This document shows positions 41,669 through 50,366 of a DNA stretch of 64,000 bases, piece by piece. The notes beneath the pieces are model-generated. The model was not told the origin of the DNA. It saw nothing but the letters and a program-made list of their open reading frames with translations, and made no database searches. The position numbers and the translations under genes are program-made. Origin of the DNA: Novosphingobium sp. 9U (lineage in GTDB: Bacteria; Pseudomonadota; Alphaproteobacteria; Sphingomonadales; Sphingomonadaceae); assembly GCF_902506425.1 (NCBI RefSeq), contig NZ_LR732469.1, forward strand, positions 923,324-987,323, given 5' to 3'. The first letter of the stretch is position 1. Each line of letters starts with the position of its first letter.

Positions 41669-41914
41669 ATGACCATCAAAGTGAACATAACGACCAACGG
41701 ACGCATGAGCTTGCCGGCCGACATCCGCGAGCGTTTGGGGCTGGCCAGCGGCGGCGTGGTGTACCTGGACGAAACCGACGACGGTGTCGTGCTGCGCACA
41801 GCCGCGCAAGCAGTGGCACGTGCGCAGGCACTCGCCCGGCAATACACCAGCGACAATCCGGACAGCTCGGTGGATGCCTTCTTGGCGCAGCGCCGTGAGG
41901 ACAGCGGCGAATGA
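41669..41914 (+). CDS. vapB: AbrB/SpoVT-type antitoxin (VapB-like)
   Basis: An 81-residue swapped-hairpin DNA-binding protein. MTIKVNITTNGRMSLPADIRERLGL is the AbrB motif and the C-terminal helix probably wraps the toxin. The ATG at 41669 is chosen because it starts directly on the fold; the frame continues upstream without motif. The stop overlaps the ATG of the PIN-domain gene by four bases (ATGA), the usual antitoxin-first arrangement. It should repress its own promoter. Confidence 0.82.
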   Translation: MTIKVNITTNGRMSLPADIRERLGLASGGVVYLDETDDGVVLRTAAQAVARAQALARQYTSDNPDSSVDAFLAQRREDSGE

Positions 41915-42276
41915 GCGAGGTCGTGCTCGATGCCTCGGCGCTGCTCGCCATGATCAAGGGTGAGCGTGGCGCGGCCAAGGGCGCGGGCGCAACCGCCGGC
42001 GCGCGGATCAGCGCGATCAACTATGCCGAAGTTATCAGCCTCTTTATCCACGCCGGCACGCCCAAGCGCGAAGCCGACAACATGCTCGACCCGCTGACCA
42101 TCACCGTGGTGCCGGTGGACAAGGCGCTGGCGCAGCTGGCCGGGCGCTTGCGGGCCGTCACGGCGGAAGCGAGATTGTCGCTCGCCGAACGCGTCTGCCT
42201 TGCCCTGCCTTGCGCGAGGGCTGCCCGCGTGGACGAACGATCCCGCTTGGAAGAAGGTGGCTGGAGCGGCACGTGA
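41911..42276 (+). pseudogene. vapC: PIN-domain toxin VapC, frameshifted near the C-terminus
   Basis: The N-terminal part is a normal PIN ribonuclease: first Asp in VVLDASALLAMIKGERG, then Glu in ISAINYAEVISLF, and LSLAERVCLALP for the third acidic region. At about 42203-42212 the repeated CCTTGCCCTGCCTTGCG tract adds one base (net +1). The next frame reads ARGLPAWTNDPAWKKVAG, which is the expected C-terminus including the last conserved Asp of the active site. As sequenced, the toxin ends in an unrelated tail and is probably inactive. A sequencing or assembly slip in the repeated tract is the alternative. Confidence 0.75.
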
Positions 42277-42911
42277 GGGTCGTGGCGATCCGCTGAACTT
42301 GCGCCCCTGGACGTTGTTATCGGGCCTAGACCGGCCTCGCGACGACGAGAACAACCTTCGCTGGCATCTAACCGCAAGTATGACTCACCTGGACTCAAGC
42401 TCGTTGCAGCCAAGCGGACTGCCGGCATCATGAGGGCATAAATCAGCGCAACACGCACGCCTGCGGACATATGCAGAATCATCACATCGACGAGTTTGCC
42501 AGCAAGCGCCAACGCAAGGTGCGCTGATTGGCTACCACCCACTGCCGCAGCTGCTTTGCCGACCGGTGACGACTCGAGCGGGCCGCGGCTGCCTCGCGCG
42601 ACAGCGCAACGGTTGTCACCTCGAGCTTCGCGCACTGGTTGGCAGCGAACGCCAGGTGAGCTGGGCGGCAACCACCCGGACGCAGCGACTTGCCACCTTC
42701 GTTAGCAGCGCGATAGGCGAAGCCGCCGTCCACGCTGCAAGCGCGGTTCAGGATGCCAAGTGGTGGATCGACCACCGTGATCTTGCCCCAAAAGAGCTGT
42801 TAAGCGCTTTGCCCCAGTTCGCTCCTGTGTCCCCTGGGAGAATGGCCCTGGAGGTTGGCGCTACCGCTCACCAAGCACCACTGACGGCTTGTTTCTCCAG
42901 CTTGCTATCGC
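42277..42911. other. intergenic stretch without recognisable gene
   Basis: After the shifted VapC end there are only overlapping short frames in all directions, none with a convincing ribosome-binding site. One minus-strand frame around 42430-42530 encodes a hydrophobic stretch (GKLVDVMILHMSAGVRVALI), which could be a membrane-segment remnant, but I cannot name it. Confidence 0.4.
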
Positions 42912-44069
42912 CTACGCTTCCGGGAGCTCCTCGCCGGTTTCTTCCGGTCGTTGATTGGACCTAGCGGGTCGAGCCATACGTGGGGACCGTTTTCGCTTAG
43001 CAGGTGCCTGTGCACTTTCCAAGGGGCTCCCGGTCTCCTCTGAAGCTTCTTCGGAGGGCGGCACCTCGGCAGAGCTCGCTGCGTCGGCTGTCTGCTCGGC
43101 GTCACTTGAGCTTAGCTTTGTGAACAATCCGATCTTGGCGCGACGCTTCGGCTTCTGTTCGTCGCCTTTATCTGGCGAAACAGCAGCGGAGGTCACGTCC
43201 TCAGAAGCAGCGGCCTCGGCTTTCTGATTGCCAGGCGCCTTACGGCCCTTGGCCGACGCCTTCGCGTTCTTTGCTGCGGAATTCTTTGCTGGCGCTTTTG
43301 CACCGGCTTTGTCTTCCACCTTCGTCTCGGGCGCCTTTGTCTCCGACGCTCCTGTGCCGCTGGTGCTCGTTTCTGCGTCGGCCGCCGATCCGCTGGCGGG
43401 GGCCTGAGTGTCTTGGGCCGCGGCTACGCCCGTGTTCTCCTCTGCCGCAGCTGCCTGTGATGGCGCCGGCTCACCCGACGCGGGTTGATCCTCAAGCGGC
43501 GCATCGAGATCCGCTGTTGGGGCCTCCTGCACAGCTGCAGCGCTCGACTTCGTTTTCGCTCGTTGCGGCTTGATTTTGGGCTTGCTGCCTTCGCTCGGCT
43601 CCTCGACGACCGGAGGCGCGATCTCCGCATCAGGAAGCGCGAGGTCAATCGCGCCTGCATCAGGCTTTGGACGCTTGCTGCCCAACCCAGTACGCTGCGC
43701 GACCGTTCGGCGATGATCGGAATAGGCGAGGGCAACCATCGGATAGTCTGCGGGCAGACCATAACGGCTCCGGTAGTCCGCCGGCGTCAAGCCGTGAGAG
43801 GACAAGTGCCGCTTCAGAGTCTTGTAGGGCTTGCCGTCGATCAGGCTGATGATGTGCTCAGGCGATGCCAGGCTCTTGCGCACCGAGACTGCAGGGGTGT
43901 GAACCTCAGGCTCCGCGACCGCAGCGGCGCCCTCACCTGTCAGTGCATCTCGTGTCGAGCGGATGAGGTCAGCCAAGTCTCCGGACGGAACGGAGTTGTT
44001 GCTCAGGTAAGCGCTGAGCAGCTGTACTGTGAGTGCGGCAACATCGGGCTGGGTATCGACATCTGACAT
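42912..44069 (-). CDS. MucR/Ros-family regulator with long low-complexity C-terminal tail
   Basis: A 385-residue protein. Residues 1-130 match the MucR/Ros family: an N-terminal helical region, then GKPYKTLKRHLSSHGLTPADYRSRYGLPADYPMVALAY. The two zinc-finger His residues are visible (RHL, SHG), but the position usually held by the first Cys (CLxDGK) is Ser (ISLIDGK), so zinc binding may be altered. Typical members end near residue 140-170. Here about 240 more residues follow, almost entirely Ala, Glu, Lys, Pro, Ser and Thr with Lys-rich blocks (AKNSAAKNAKASAKGRK), resembling a histone-H1-like tail. It probably binds AT-rich DNA as a nucleoid-type regulator. Confidence 0.78.
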   Translation of the reverse strand: MSDVDTQPDVAALTVQLLSAYLSNNSVPSGDLADLIRSTRDALTGEGAAAVAEPEVHTPAVSVRKSLASPEHIISLIDGKPYKTLKRHLSSHGLTPADYRSRYGLPADYPMVALAYSDHRRTVAQRTGLGSKRPKPDAGAIDLALPDAEIAPPVVEEPSEGSKPKIKPQRAKTKSSAAAVQEAPTADLDAPLEDQPASGEPAPSQAAAAEENTGVAAAQDTQAPASGSAADAETSTSGTGASETKAPETKVEDKAGAKAPAKNSAAKNAKASAKGRKAPGNQKAEAAASEDVTSAAVSPDKGDEQKPKRRAKIGLFTKLSSSDAEQTADAASSAEVPPSEEASEETGSPLESAQAPAKRKRSPRMARPARSNQRPEETGEELPEA

Positions 44070-44209
44070 GGATGAGGCACTCTCTCGGTGGGATTATTGC
44101 TGCGAATACATCCGGTGAAGAAGATCGCATGTTTGCGCAAGAGGTTCCGGTGCAGTTGGCGAGTAAGTGGCAAAAAATCTTCGTCCGCTGCTCTCCTCCG
44201 CGCCACCGC

Positions 44210-45611
44210 GTGTTCGACTGTAAAAACTTGTCGAGTACGGAGCCTGTGCGAGAGCTAAACAGGGGTTCAAGATCTTCAGCGGTGGGTATCGGTCATCGAT
44301 GCGACGTGGTCGCAGATCGCCCGCATGCCCGCACCCGGTTCGAAGCGCATGAGGGCGTCACGAGAAAGCAACCTTTCGGGATTGGATTGCAAGGCCTCGA
44401 ATACGGCCACCACCATGCCCGCCACTTAAACTCGAGATGCTGCACCTCAGGTGAGCGGATCACCTGGAGAACCACGAGATCTTGTAGTACCTTCAGGAAC
44501 TCGCGCTGCGCCGTCGCGAGCGTTATGCGTTACCGGGTCAGGCGCTCGGCAAACGCCCGATGTTCCTCGAACGACACGGCGGTGATGAAGTGGTGAAGCA
44601 GGCGGCTACTGTACCGCTTGCGCTCGCCCTCGCCACCAAATAGGCCATCCACCATTCGGGGGAATACGTCGTTGCGGCTCTCGCCAGGGTACTTGGCCTT
44701 CACGGCGTCCAGAAATGAAGGACATCGCTCGGCGACCGCAGCAGCGAACACATCCTTCGCAATTAGCCCAAGAGCGATGGCATCCTCGAGATCGTGAACG
44801 CCATAGGCGATGTCGTCGGCGACATCCATGATGCTGCAGTCGAGCGACTTATGCTTCGTCTTGCCATGCCCCCCTGCCCTCGCTCCTAACTGCCGGAACT
44901 GCTCGCGCTCGCCCGCGGCAAGAGGATCAAGGATCCATTCGACTACGTCCTGCTCGCCATTAAGGTAGCACTTGGGCGGTTTGCAGGCGTTCAAATCGAG
45001 CAACTGAACCGCGGTCGAGCCCACGACGAGGGCAGGCGCGATCGCGGGATTGGCCACGGCTTGAAAACTAGTGGGGGTACTTGAGCACGCCAAGCAGTGT
45101 GCGCCGCGTCAGATTGGCGCGGGCAGCTTGCGGGAAGCTTTCGAGGCGCGCGAGGAGCCGCAATGTCTCGCCATTCCCCTTAAAGCCTTCATGGTTGCGC
45201 ATGCAGTAGTTGAGCGCCACCTCGCCGCCATGCCCAAAAGGCGGATGGCCCAGGTCATGACTGCACCCGAGCGCCTGGATCATAGCTCCGTCGGGCAAAA
45301 CGCGCGTCGCGGCATGCCCGAGGAACAGCTTGGCCAGTTGGCGCGCGATCCCACCGGCGATCTGCGCAACCACAAGTGAGTGGGTCAGCCGAGTGCGATA
45401 GAAATCGCTATCGTCAAGGCTGAGGATCTAGGTATTGCCTTGCAAACGCCTGAAGGAGGCGGAGTGGACGACCTGCGTAGTCGATGTCGCCGTCTTCCCT
45501 GGCATCCTCGCTCTGAGCGGTCCAACTTTCGCCACGTGCAAGCCAGCTCATGAGTTTACCCCATTGTGGCGCGCTTGCTTTCGCGGCCGCTGAGACGATG
45601 CCCAAGACCAC
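44210..45611 (-). pseudogene. dgt: dGTP triphosphohydrolase, multiply disrupted
   Basis: Read on the minus strand and allowing frame changes, almost a full-length dGTPase is visible. In order it shows GKLMSWLARGESWTAQSEDA, VHSASFRRLQGNT, DDSDFYRTRLTHSLVVAQIA, the HD motif GCSHDLGHPPFGHGGE, MDVADDIAYGVHDLEDAI, TAQREFLKVLQDLVVLQVI and SSRTGSVLDKFL. Lesions are a frameshift near 45475, an in-frame TAG at 45428-45430 (CAG expected), one extra base in the G5 run at 45073-45077, an in-frame TAA at 44530-44532 (CAA expected), a frameshift near 44435, and an extra base near 44287. The functional enzyme hydrolyses dGTP to deoxyguanosine and triphosphate and can defend against phage by nucleotide depletion. 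This copy is dead. Confidence 0.85.
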
Positions 45612-45836
45612 ATACCGCTACCAAGTGCGGATGAGATCAACGGCCCGATAATCGTCCGTGATATACCATCGCGGTACGCTCAACGCGCGCCCGCGTAAAC
45701 CTCACCGGGACTGCCAGCGTGATCGATGGCGACAACCTGACCGCGCCGAGTCAGCAGGGTTCGGCCGAGGAGCACGATCAAGTGGCAGCTCGACGTAGAA
45801 GCTCGCGCGCAGTCGATTCGTTACAGGAAGGCCCGC

Positions 45837-47789
45837 CTAGCGATCGCTCCTGATGGCACGCGTGAGCGCCCGAAGAAGCTCGTCGCAATTGAACGGCTTC
45901 ATGAGCCTGGGGACGCCGCGTGGAAGCTCCTCCTCCGCAGTTACATAGCCTGTGATGAGAAGAATTGGCTTCGTAGGCCAGTGCGACCGCAGCGACTGGA
46001 TCAATTCACCCCCGGAACGTCGCGGCATGATGAAGTCGGTAATCACCGCGTCGATGTCCGGTACGGCCCTCAGGACCCGAAGTGCTGAATCCACGTCCGG
46101 TGCTTCGATGACGTCGTGGCCGGCGCTCTTAAGCATCTCAGCCGTCGCTCGCCGCACGGGCTCCTCGTCATCAACCAGAAGAACGCGGGCGTTCGCGAGC
46201 GAGATGGACGAGTCCTCTGCGGCTCTCGTCTGATCACGTTCCGCGCTGCAGCGGAGGACGATCCGGGCAATGGTGCCCTCCCCTGACTTGCTGACGAGCT
46301 GAAGCATGCCACCGGATTGTGCTGCAAAGCCGTGTACCATCGAAAGGCCAAGGCCGGTGCCCCGCTCCGGAGGCTTCGTCGTAAAGAATGGATCGATAGC
46401 TTGCTTGAGCGTTGCTTCATCCATCCCCGCACCATTGTCGGCAACTTCTACAAAAACGCCCTTGGCGCATCCCAGGACGGCGGTTTGCTCGCGCGTTGCT
46501 TCGCCCGCCTGAATGTTGAGCGCGCCTCCCTCCTGCATGGCGTCGCGCGCATTGATCACAAGATTCAGGATTGCGAGCTCGAGCTGTCCTCTGTCGGCAA
46601 GCGCAGGGCAGAGGCTTGGCGGGACCTGTATATTCAATGAGACTGCAGGTGTGAGTGAGCCCTCGATCAGATCCGTCATCCCAACAAGCAAGGTACCGAG
46701 GTCTACAGCTTCAGGCGCTAGGGATTGCCGGCGTGAGAAGGATAACAGACGGCCCACAAGTGCCTTCGCGCGATCAGCACTTGTCGCTGCTGCATCGACG
46801 TAGCGGAGAGTGCGTTCGTCATCGACGCGCCTCCGGATCAGATCGAGCCCACCGACGATCGGCGTCAGCAAGTTGTTGAAGTCGTGGGCCACGCCGCCAG
46901 TGAGGCGTCCAAGCGCCTCCATCCGCTGTCTCTGTAGCTCAGACGCCTCTCGTAAGCGCATCTGTTTGACCTCAGTAGCCAACAAGCGCGCAAGTACAGC
47001 CAGAAGCAGCAGGGAAAGCACAACGGCGCCCGACAGAAGCAGGACTGCACTGCGGAGTGGGGCTGAGAATGCTTGGGCGGGCGTCGTGATGCGAACCTTC
47101 CAAGGTGTCCCAGCGACTGGCGCCCAACTCTCGACCACGGACCCTTGCGTGCGTGGATGTAGGCGGTCGCCTGTCGTCGCCACATCCTGACCTGCACCGT
47201 CGATGACCGATGCGATCCATCCATGGGGCAGTGGTTCGAATTCCAGGAACTGCCTCAGCCGATCAGCGGGCAACACCCCAGAAACGATATACCGGACCGT
47301 ACCCGCCTGTATGATCGGAGCGCGCACCGCGAAGGCGAGCCCACCCTTGGGTCCCCTTACCACGTCGCCGATCTGCGGCTGGCCACTGGTCATCGTACGA
47401 CGCCAACTCGCCATCTCAACCACCCGGCCGCGCTTAAGCCCACCAATCGGCTCAGGAACATCGATGAGCCGCTGGCCGCGCGTGTCGGAGACCGACAGGG
47501 TACGCCAATTACCCCGAGTTGCGATGATACGCCGCGCGAGTTTGACGAAGCGGTCGGTATCCACCACCGCGTTATCGAAGGCCGGGGATTGCGCGACCAT
47601 CTCGACGGCCTCTAAGTTGGTCCGGAGCTTGAGGGAGATGAGCGCCGCCGCGAACCGAGCGTCTGTTTGCGCCTGCCGCTCAATTGAGCGTCGTTCGTTT
47701 CTAAATGTGGCGGCGCCGAACGCGCCGCCAAGTGCGACAACTGGCAGCAAACCCGCGATAATCAGCAGCGAAACCGAGCGTCTCACCAT
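45837..47789 (-). CDS. hybrid sensor histidine kinase with C-terminal receiver
   Basis: A 650-residue membrane sensor. A transmembrane helix at about residues 5-25 is followed by a periplasmic sensor domain of about 230 residues and a second helix (LLLSGAVVLSLLLLAVLARLL). HisKA has the phospho-acceptor His in GGVAHDFNNLLTPI. The ATPase domain has NLVINARDAM (N box), EVADNGAGMD and GTGLGLSMVHG. The receiver domain has LLVDDEEPVRRA, phospho-acceptor Asp in AVITDFIMP and Lys in LMKPF. The start at 47789 is preferred over 47834 because AGGGGAC precedes it and it opens on the first membrane helix. No partner regulator is adjacent, so it is an orphan phosphorelay component. All catalytic residues are intact. 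Confidence 0.92.
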   Translation of the reverse strand: MVRRSVSLLIIAGLLPVVALGGAFGAATFRNERRSIERQAQTDARFAAALISLKLRTNLEAVEMVAQSPAFDNAVVDTDRFVKLARRIIATRGNWRTLSVSDTRGQRLIDVPEPIGGLKRGRVVEMASWRRTMTSGQPQIGDVVRGPKGGLAFAVRAPIIQAGTVRYIVSGVLPADRLRQFLEFEPLPHGWIASVIDGAGQDVATTGDRLHPRTQGSVVESWAPVAGTPWKVRITTPAQAFSAPLRSAVLLLSGAVVLSLLLLAVLARLLATEVKQMRLREASELQRQRMEALGRLTGGVAHDFNNLLTPIVGGLDLIRRRVDDERTLRYVDAAATSADRAKALVGRLLSFSRRQSLAPEAVDLGTLLVGMTDLIEGSLTPAVSLNIQVPPSLCPALADRGQLELAILNLVINARDAMQEGGALNIQAGEATREQTAVLGCAKGVFVEVADNGAGMDEATLKQAIDPFFTTKPPERGTGLGLSMVHGFAAQSGGMLQLVSKSGEGTIARIVLRCSAERDQTRAAEDSSISLANARVLLVDDEEPVRRATAEMLKSAGHDVIEAPDVDSALRVLRAVPDIDAVITDFIMPRRSGGELIQSLRSHWPTKPILLITGYVTAEEELPRGVPRLMKPFNCDELLRALTRAIRSDR

Positions 47790-48115
47790 TGTCCCCTGCG
47801 AAGCACAAGGGGGCGCTCCGTAAGTGTCTCTCAACAGCCTATCTGGAAGTGCTTGTAAACTGCCCGATTTGTCATTGTTACAGGGTAGCCGCTAGGATGG
47901 TACCAGCCGATCGATCCGGGACGTAACAGCCCTCAGGATTTCGCTTCCCCAAGGGAGCTATCCGCGTGCGAGAACAGCCACACAGGCGTAAGGGCGTCAC
48001 CGCGCTCAGGCGCAGGCGTCGAAGGTGGCTTGGCGCTTCAGGATGGGTGTGGAAGCGCGTTGCTGTCAGACGATTTTGGATGCAAGCAGGTAAATAACGG
48101 ACCGAGGGGCCTTCA
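47790..48115. other. divergent intergenic region
   Basis: This spacer lies between the divergent histidine kinase and NTF2-like genes. I see no further gene and no clear operator. A 10-base direct pattern GCGCTCAGGC/GCGCAGGCG near 48002 is too weak to call. Confidence 0.4.
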
Positions 48116-48604
48116 ATGCGCAGTCTTTCACTTTGTCTCATGATCCTGTTTGGCGCAGTGACTTCAGCTCCCTCCGCTGCGCGGCCGGGTACGGCTGACA
48201 GCAGCGAAGCGGCGCTAGCCAAGCTCGACCTTGAACAAAAAGATATGGTTGCAAAGGCCGACGTGACGCGGTTAGCCGCGCTATCCGCACCAGGATTAAC
48301 GATCAACGCGCCGACCAATCGGGTACTTACCCGGGAGCAATTCCTCGAGATGATGCGCAGCGGCCAGATCGGTGCCGAGAACTTCGACCGGACCGTCGAG
48401 AGCGTCAAGGTAAGTGGCGACGTTGGGGTGGTTATGGGAAGTGAAATCTTCACGCCCACTCCGCAGAGCGAACTCGGACGCACCTACGGTGTCGTCCCGC
48501 TCAAGCGCCGCTACACAAACATCTACATAAAGGATCACGGTTCCTGGCTTTGGTTCGCACGGCACGCGAACGTGGTTGCGAGAAGTAACCCCATCGGCCA
48601 CTAG
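48116..48604 (+). CDS. exported NTF2-fold protein (DUF4440/SnoaL-like)
   Basis: A 162-residue protein with a signal peptide (LSLCLMILFGAVTSAPSAA), so periplasmic. The mature part is one NTF2-like cone: LDLEQKDMVAKADVTRLAAL, a SAPGLTINAPTNRV strand, RSGQIGAENFDRTVESVKVSGDVGVVMG and a final RYTNIYIKDHGSWLWFARHAN. The fold serves many enzymes and binding proteins, and the function here is unknown. Confidence 0.75.
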   Translation: MRSLSLCLMILFGAVTSAPSAARPGTADSSEAALAKLDLEQKDMVAKADVTRLAALSAPGLTINAPTNRVLTREQFLEMMRSGQIGAENFDRTVESVKVSGDVGVVMGSEIFTPTPQSELGRTYGVVPLKRRYTNIYIKDHGSWLWFARHANVVARSNPIGH

Positions 48605-48725
48605 CGCCAAAGCTGACGCTCTCCGGCGCCCAATCAGGAGGCGACATTCAGCGCTCGCTTCCGGCTCTCAATTTCGGTCGCTTATTCAGCTCCTGATTGG
48701 CTCCGGACCGCTTAGCTGTTAGCTG

Positions 48726-48740
48726 GTTGGCCTAGCCAAC
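48726..48740. promoter_or_regulatory. small palindrome before VOC gene
   Basis: GTTGGC-CTA-GCCAAC is a perfect 6-bp inverted repeat 16 bases before the VOC start codon, positioned to act as an operator or to fold in the leader. Confidence 0.3.
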
Positions 48741-48755
48741 GATCAGGAAGGTGGT

Positions 48756-49148
48756 ATGGTCAGCTACGCGACCGTCGGTTCAAACAACCTCAAGGCGGCG
48801 AGAAGCTTCTACGATCACCTGCTTGGATCGATTGAACTCAAGCCTCTGTTCGAGCATCCGTCCGGTGGCCAGGTCTATGGCGCGAACGGGAAGATCACGT
48901 TTGCGGTGCTCGGTCCTTACGACGGGATGCCGGCGACAGTGGGCAATGGCACAATGATCGGGTTCGCGCTCGGCAGCGCTGAAGCTGTCGACGCCTTCCA
49001 TGCGCTAGCGGTCCAGCTTGGGGGCAGGGACGAAGGCTGGCCGGGCAAACGAGGAGGAGACAGCTCACCATTCTACATGAGCTACTTTCGCGATCTCGAT
49101 GGCAATAAGATCAGCGCCTTCCACGTCGAAGGCACCGTAGCAGACTGA
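48756..49148 (+). CDS. VOC-family (glyoxalase-like) protein
   Basis: A 130-residue vicinal-oxygen-chelate protein of two beta-alpha-beta modules: MVSYATVGSNNLKAARSFYD at the start and YMSYFRDLDGNKISAFHV at the end, the latter with the usual final Glu/His-type metal position replaced by His. Members bind a metal and act on glyoxal adducts, catechols or antibiotics. The substrate is unknown. Ribosome-binding site AGGAAGGTGG precedes the ATG. Confidence 0.8.
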   Translation: MVSYATVGSNNLKAARSFYDHLLGSIELKPLFEHPSGGQVYGANGKITFAVLGPYDGMPATVGNGTMIGFALGSAEAVDAFHALAVQLGGRDEGWPGKRGGDSSPFYMSYFRDLDGNKISAFHVEGTVAD

Positions 49149-49318
49149 CCACTGACGGCGAGAATGGCTGCCCTTCCCTGCGCTTCTGCGCAGACCCACA
49201 GCACGAAGCCCCTGCGCGGCAGGGGTGCGGGGCGTTGAGGTAGCGCTGGTACGTTGAGGTTTGGCGAGGGGTAGATAGCAGCGGACGATGGAGATCCTTC
49301 AGCACAAGGACCTCCACG

Positions 49319-50006
49319 ATGACGGCTTTCCCGATTGACCGGCCATTTTTTCGCTACGTCAGCGCATGCTCGACGACATGACGATGCGGGCGATGAGGTC
49401 GCGCACCCAGCACGACTATGTTCGTCAAGTCCGCGCCTTCGCGGCTTCCCTGCGGCGATCGCCTGATGAAGCGACTGCGGAGGATGTCGCCGCTTCCAGG
49501 TTCACCAGCGCGAGCACGGTGTGGAGAGTCCATCATCAACGGCTCTGTATCGGCGTTGCGGTTCGAAGTTCGATGTGACGCTTGAGCGACCTGACCTCTC
49601 CCGGCGCCTGGTGCTGGCGCATCGTCCCAGGAAGGTGCCTAACGTACTGAACGTCGAGCAGGTGGCAAAGCTGCTCGAGGCGGCACCGGGCATCAAGTAT
49701 CGGGCGGCGCTCGGCGTCGCCTATGGTGCCGGCCTGCGTGTGTCGGAGGTCGCGCACCTCAAGGCCGACGATATCGACAGCAAGCGGATGCTGATCCGCA
49801 TCGAAGAGGGTAAAGGGCGCAAGGACCGCAACGCCATGCTCTCGCCCCAGCTGCTCGAGCTACTGCGCCTGTGGTGGCGCGAGGGCAAGCGGCGCAGCGT
49901 CCCGCTGCCGCATGGCTGGCTTTTCCCTGGGCGCAGTTACACCGACCCGATCTCGACACGGCAGTTGCACCGAGCCGTCTGCGAAGCGACCGAGGCAGCG
50001 GGCATC
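49319..50006 (+). pseudogene. tyrosine recombinase of an IS91-type unit, frameshifted and truncated
   Basis: The protein is recognisable as the recombinase that accompanies IS91-like transposases: MTAFPIDRPFFRYVSA, then in another frame MLDDMTMRAMRSRTQHDYVRQV, then FQVHQREHGVESPS, a short INGSVSALRF block, and finally a long frame from FDVTLERPDLSRRLVL through GAGLRVSEVAHLKADDI (catalytic Arg) and EEGKGRKDRNA (Lys). It ends at about DPISTRQLHRAVCEATEAAGI. At least four indels lie between 49365 and 49560. The His-x-x-Arg and Tyr active-site boxes are deleted, and the frame runs directly into IS91 transposase sequence, so it is inactive. Confidence 0.82.
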
Positions 50007-50107
50007 CGCAACCGTCACTGCCCGCGGTGCCAGGGTGGCGCCGCGCGCACGTGGCTCGAAGCGCGTGAGGCCGATCTGCTGCCGGTCGGCTTCTGTGGTT
50101 GCCGCCC

Positions 50108-50366
50108 GGTGTGCAAGAGGGTTTTGATCGAATGCGCGCGTGATCGAGTGCGGTCTTCTGTCAGGCCTTTCTATGCGGCATTTGCAGAAGCCGCGGGCCA
50201 GTATGGTGATCTGCGGATCAGGTCCAAATCTACTTTCCGAGCTTTATCGCTCATGCCAACCGGCTGGTTTTCCTCATCCAGATCTGTTCGATCATTGTGC
50301 CCATTCGGGTCGTCGCCTTCTCACACCCCCTTTATCCGGCGTCAGGTAGTTTTAGCGGCATGTCGA
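50108..50366 (-). ncRNA. candidate bridge/seek RNA of the IS1111-type element
   Basis: The 3' non-coding part of the element is where IS1111-group elements encode their guide RNA. Three short segments match the ends or junctions. ATCTACTTTC at 50228-50237 equals the right junction 51470-51479. CAGAAGCCG at 50185-50193 is the reverse complement of the left junction 50087-50095. TCTTCTGT at 50154-50161 equals core CT plus the left-end bases. A 5-bp stem (TGATC-TGCG-GATCA, 50207-50220) lies between the two junction matches. The RNA would be read on the minus strand, downstream of the transposase. Confidence 0.5.

Noticed and set aside
44033..44596. 187-codon plus-strand frame over the dGTPase pseudogene end
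   Set aside because: The other strand carries recognisable dGTPase segments across this interval; the plus-strand translation has none.
49176..49224. Two small hairpins (CTGCGC/GCGCAG and CCCCTGC/GCAGGGG) as the terminus of the IS91 unit
   Set aside because: IS91 ends do contain hairpins, but without the matching conserved end sequence the assignment would be a guess.
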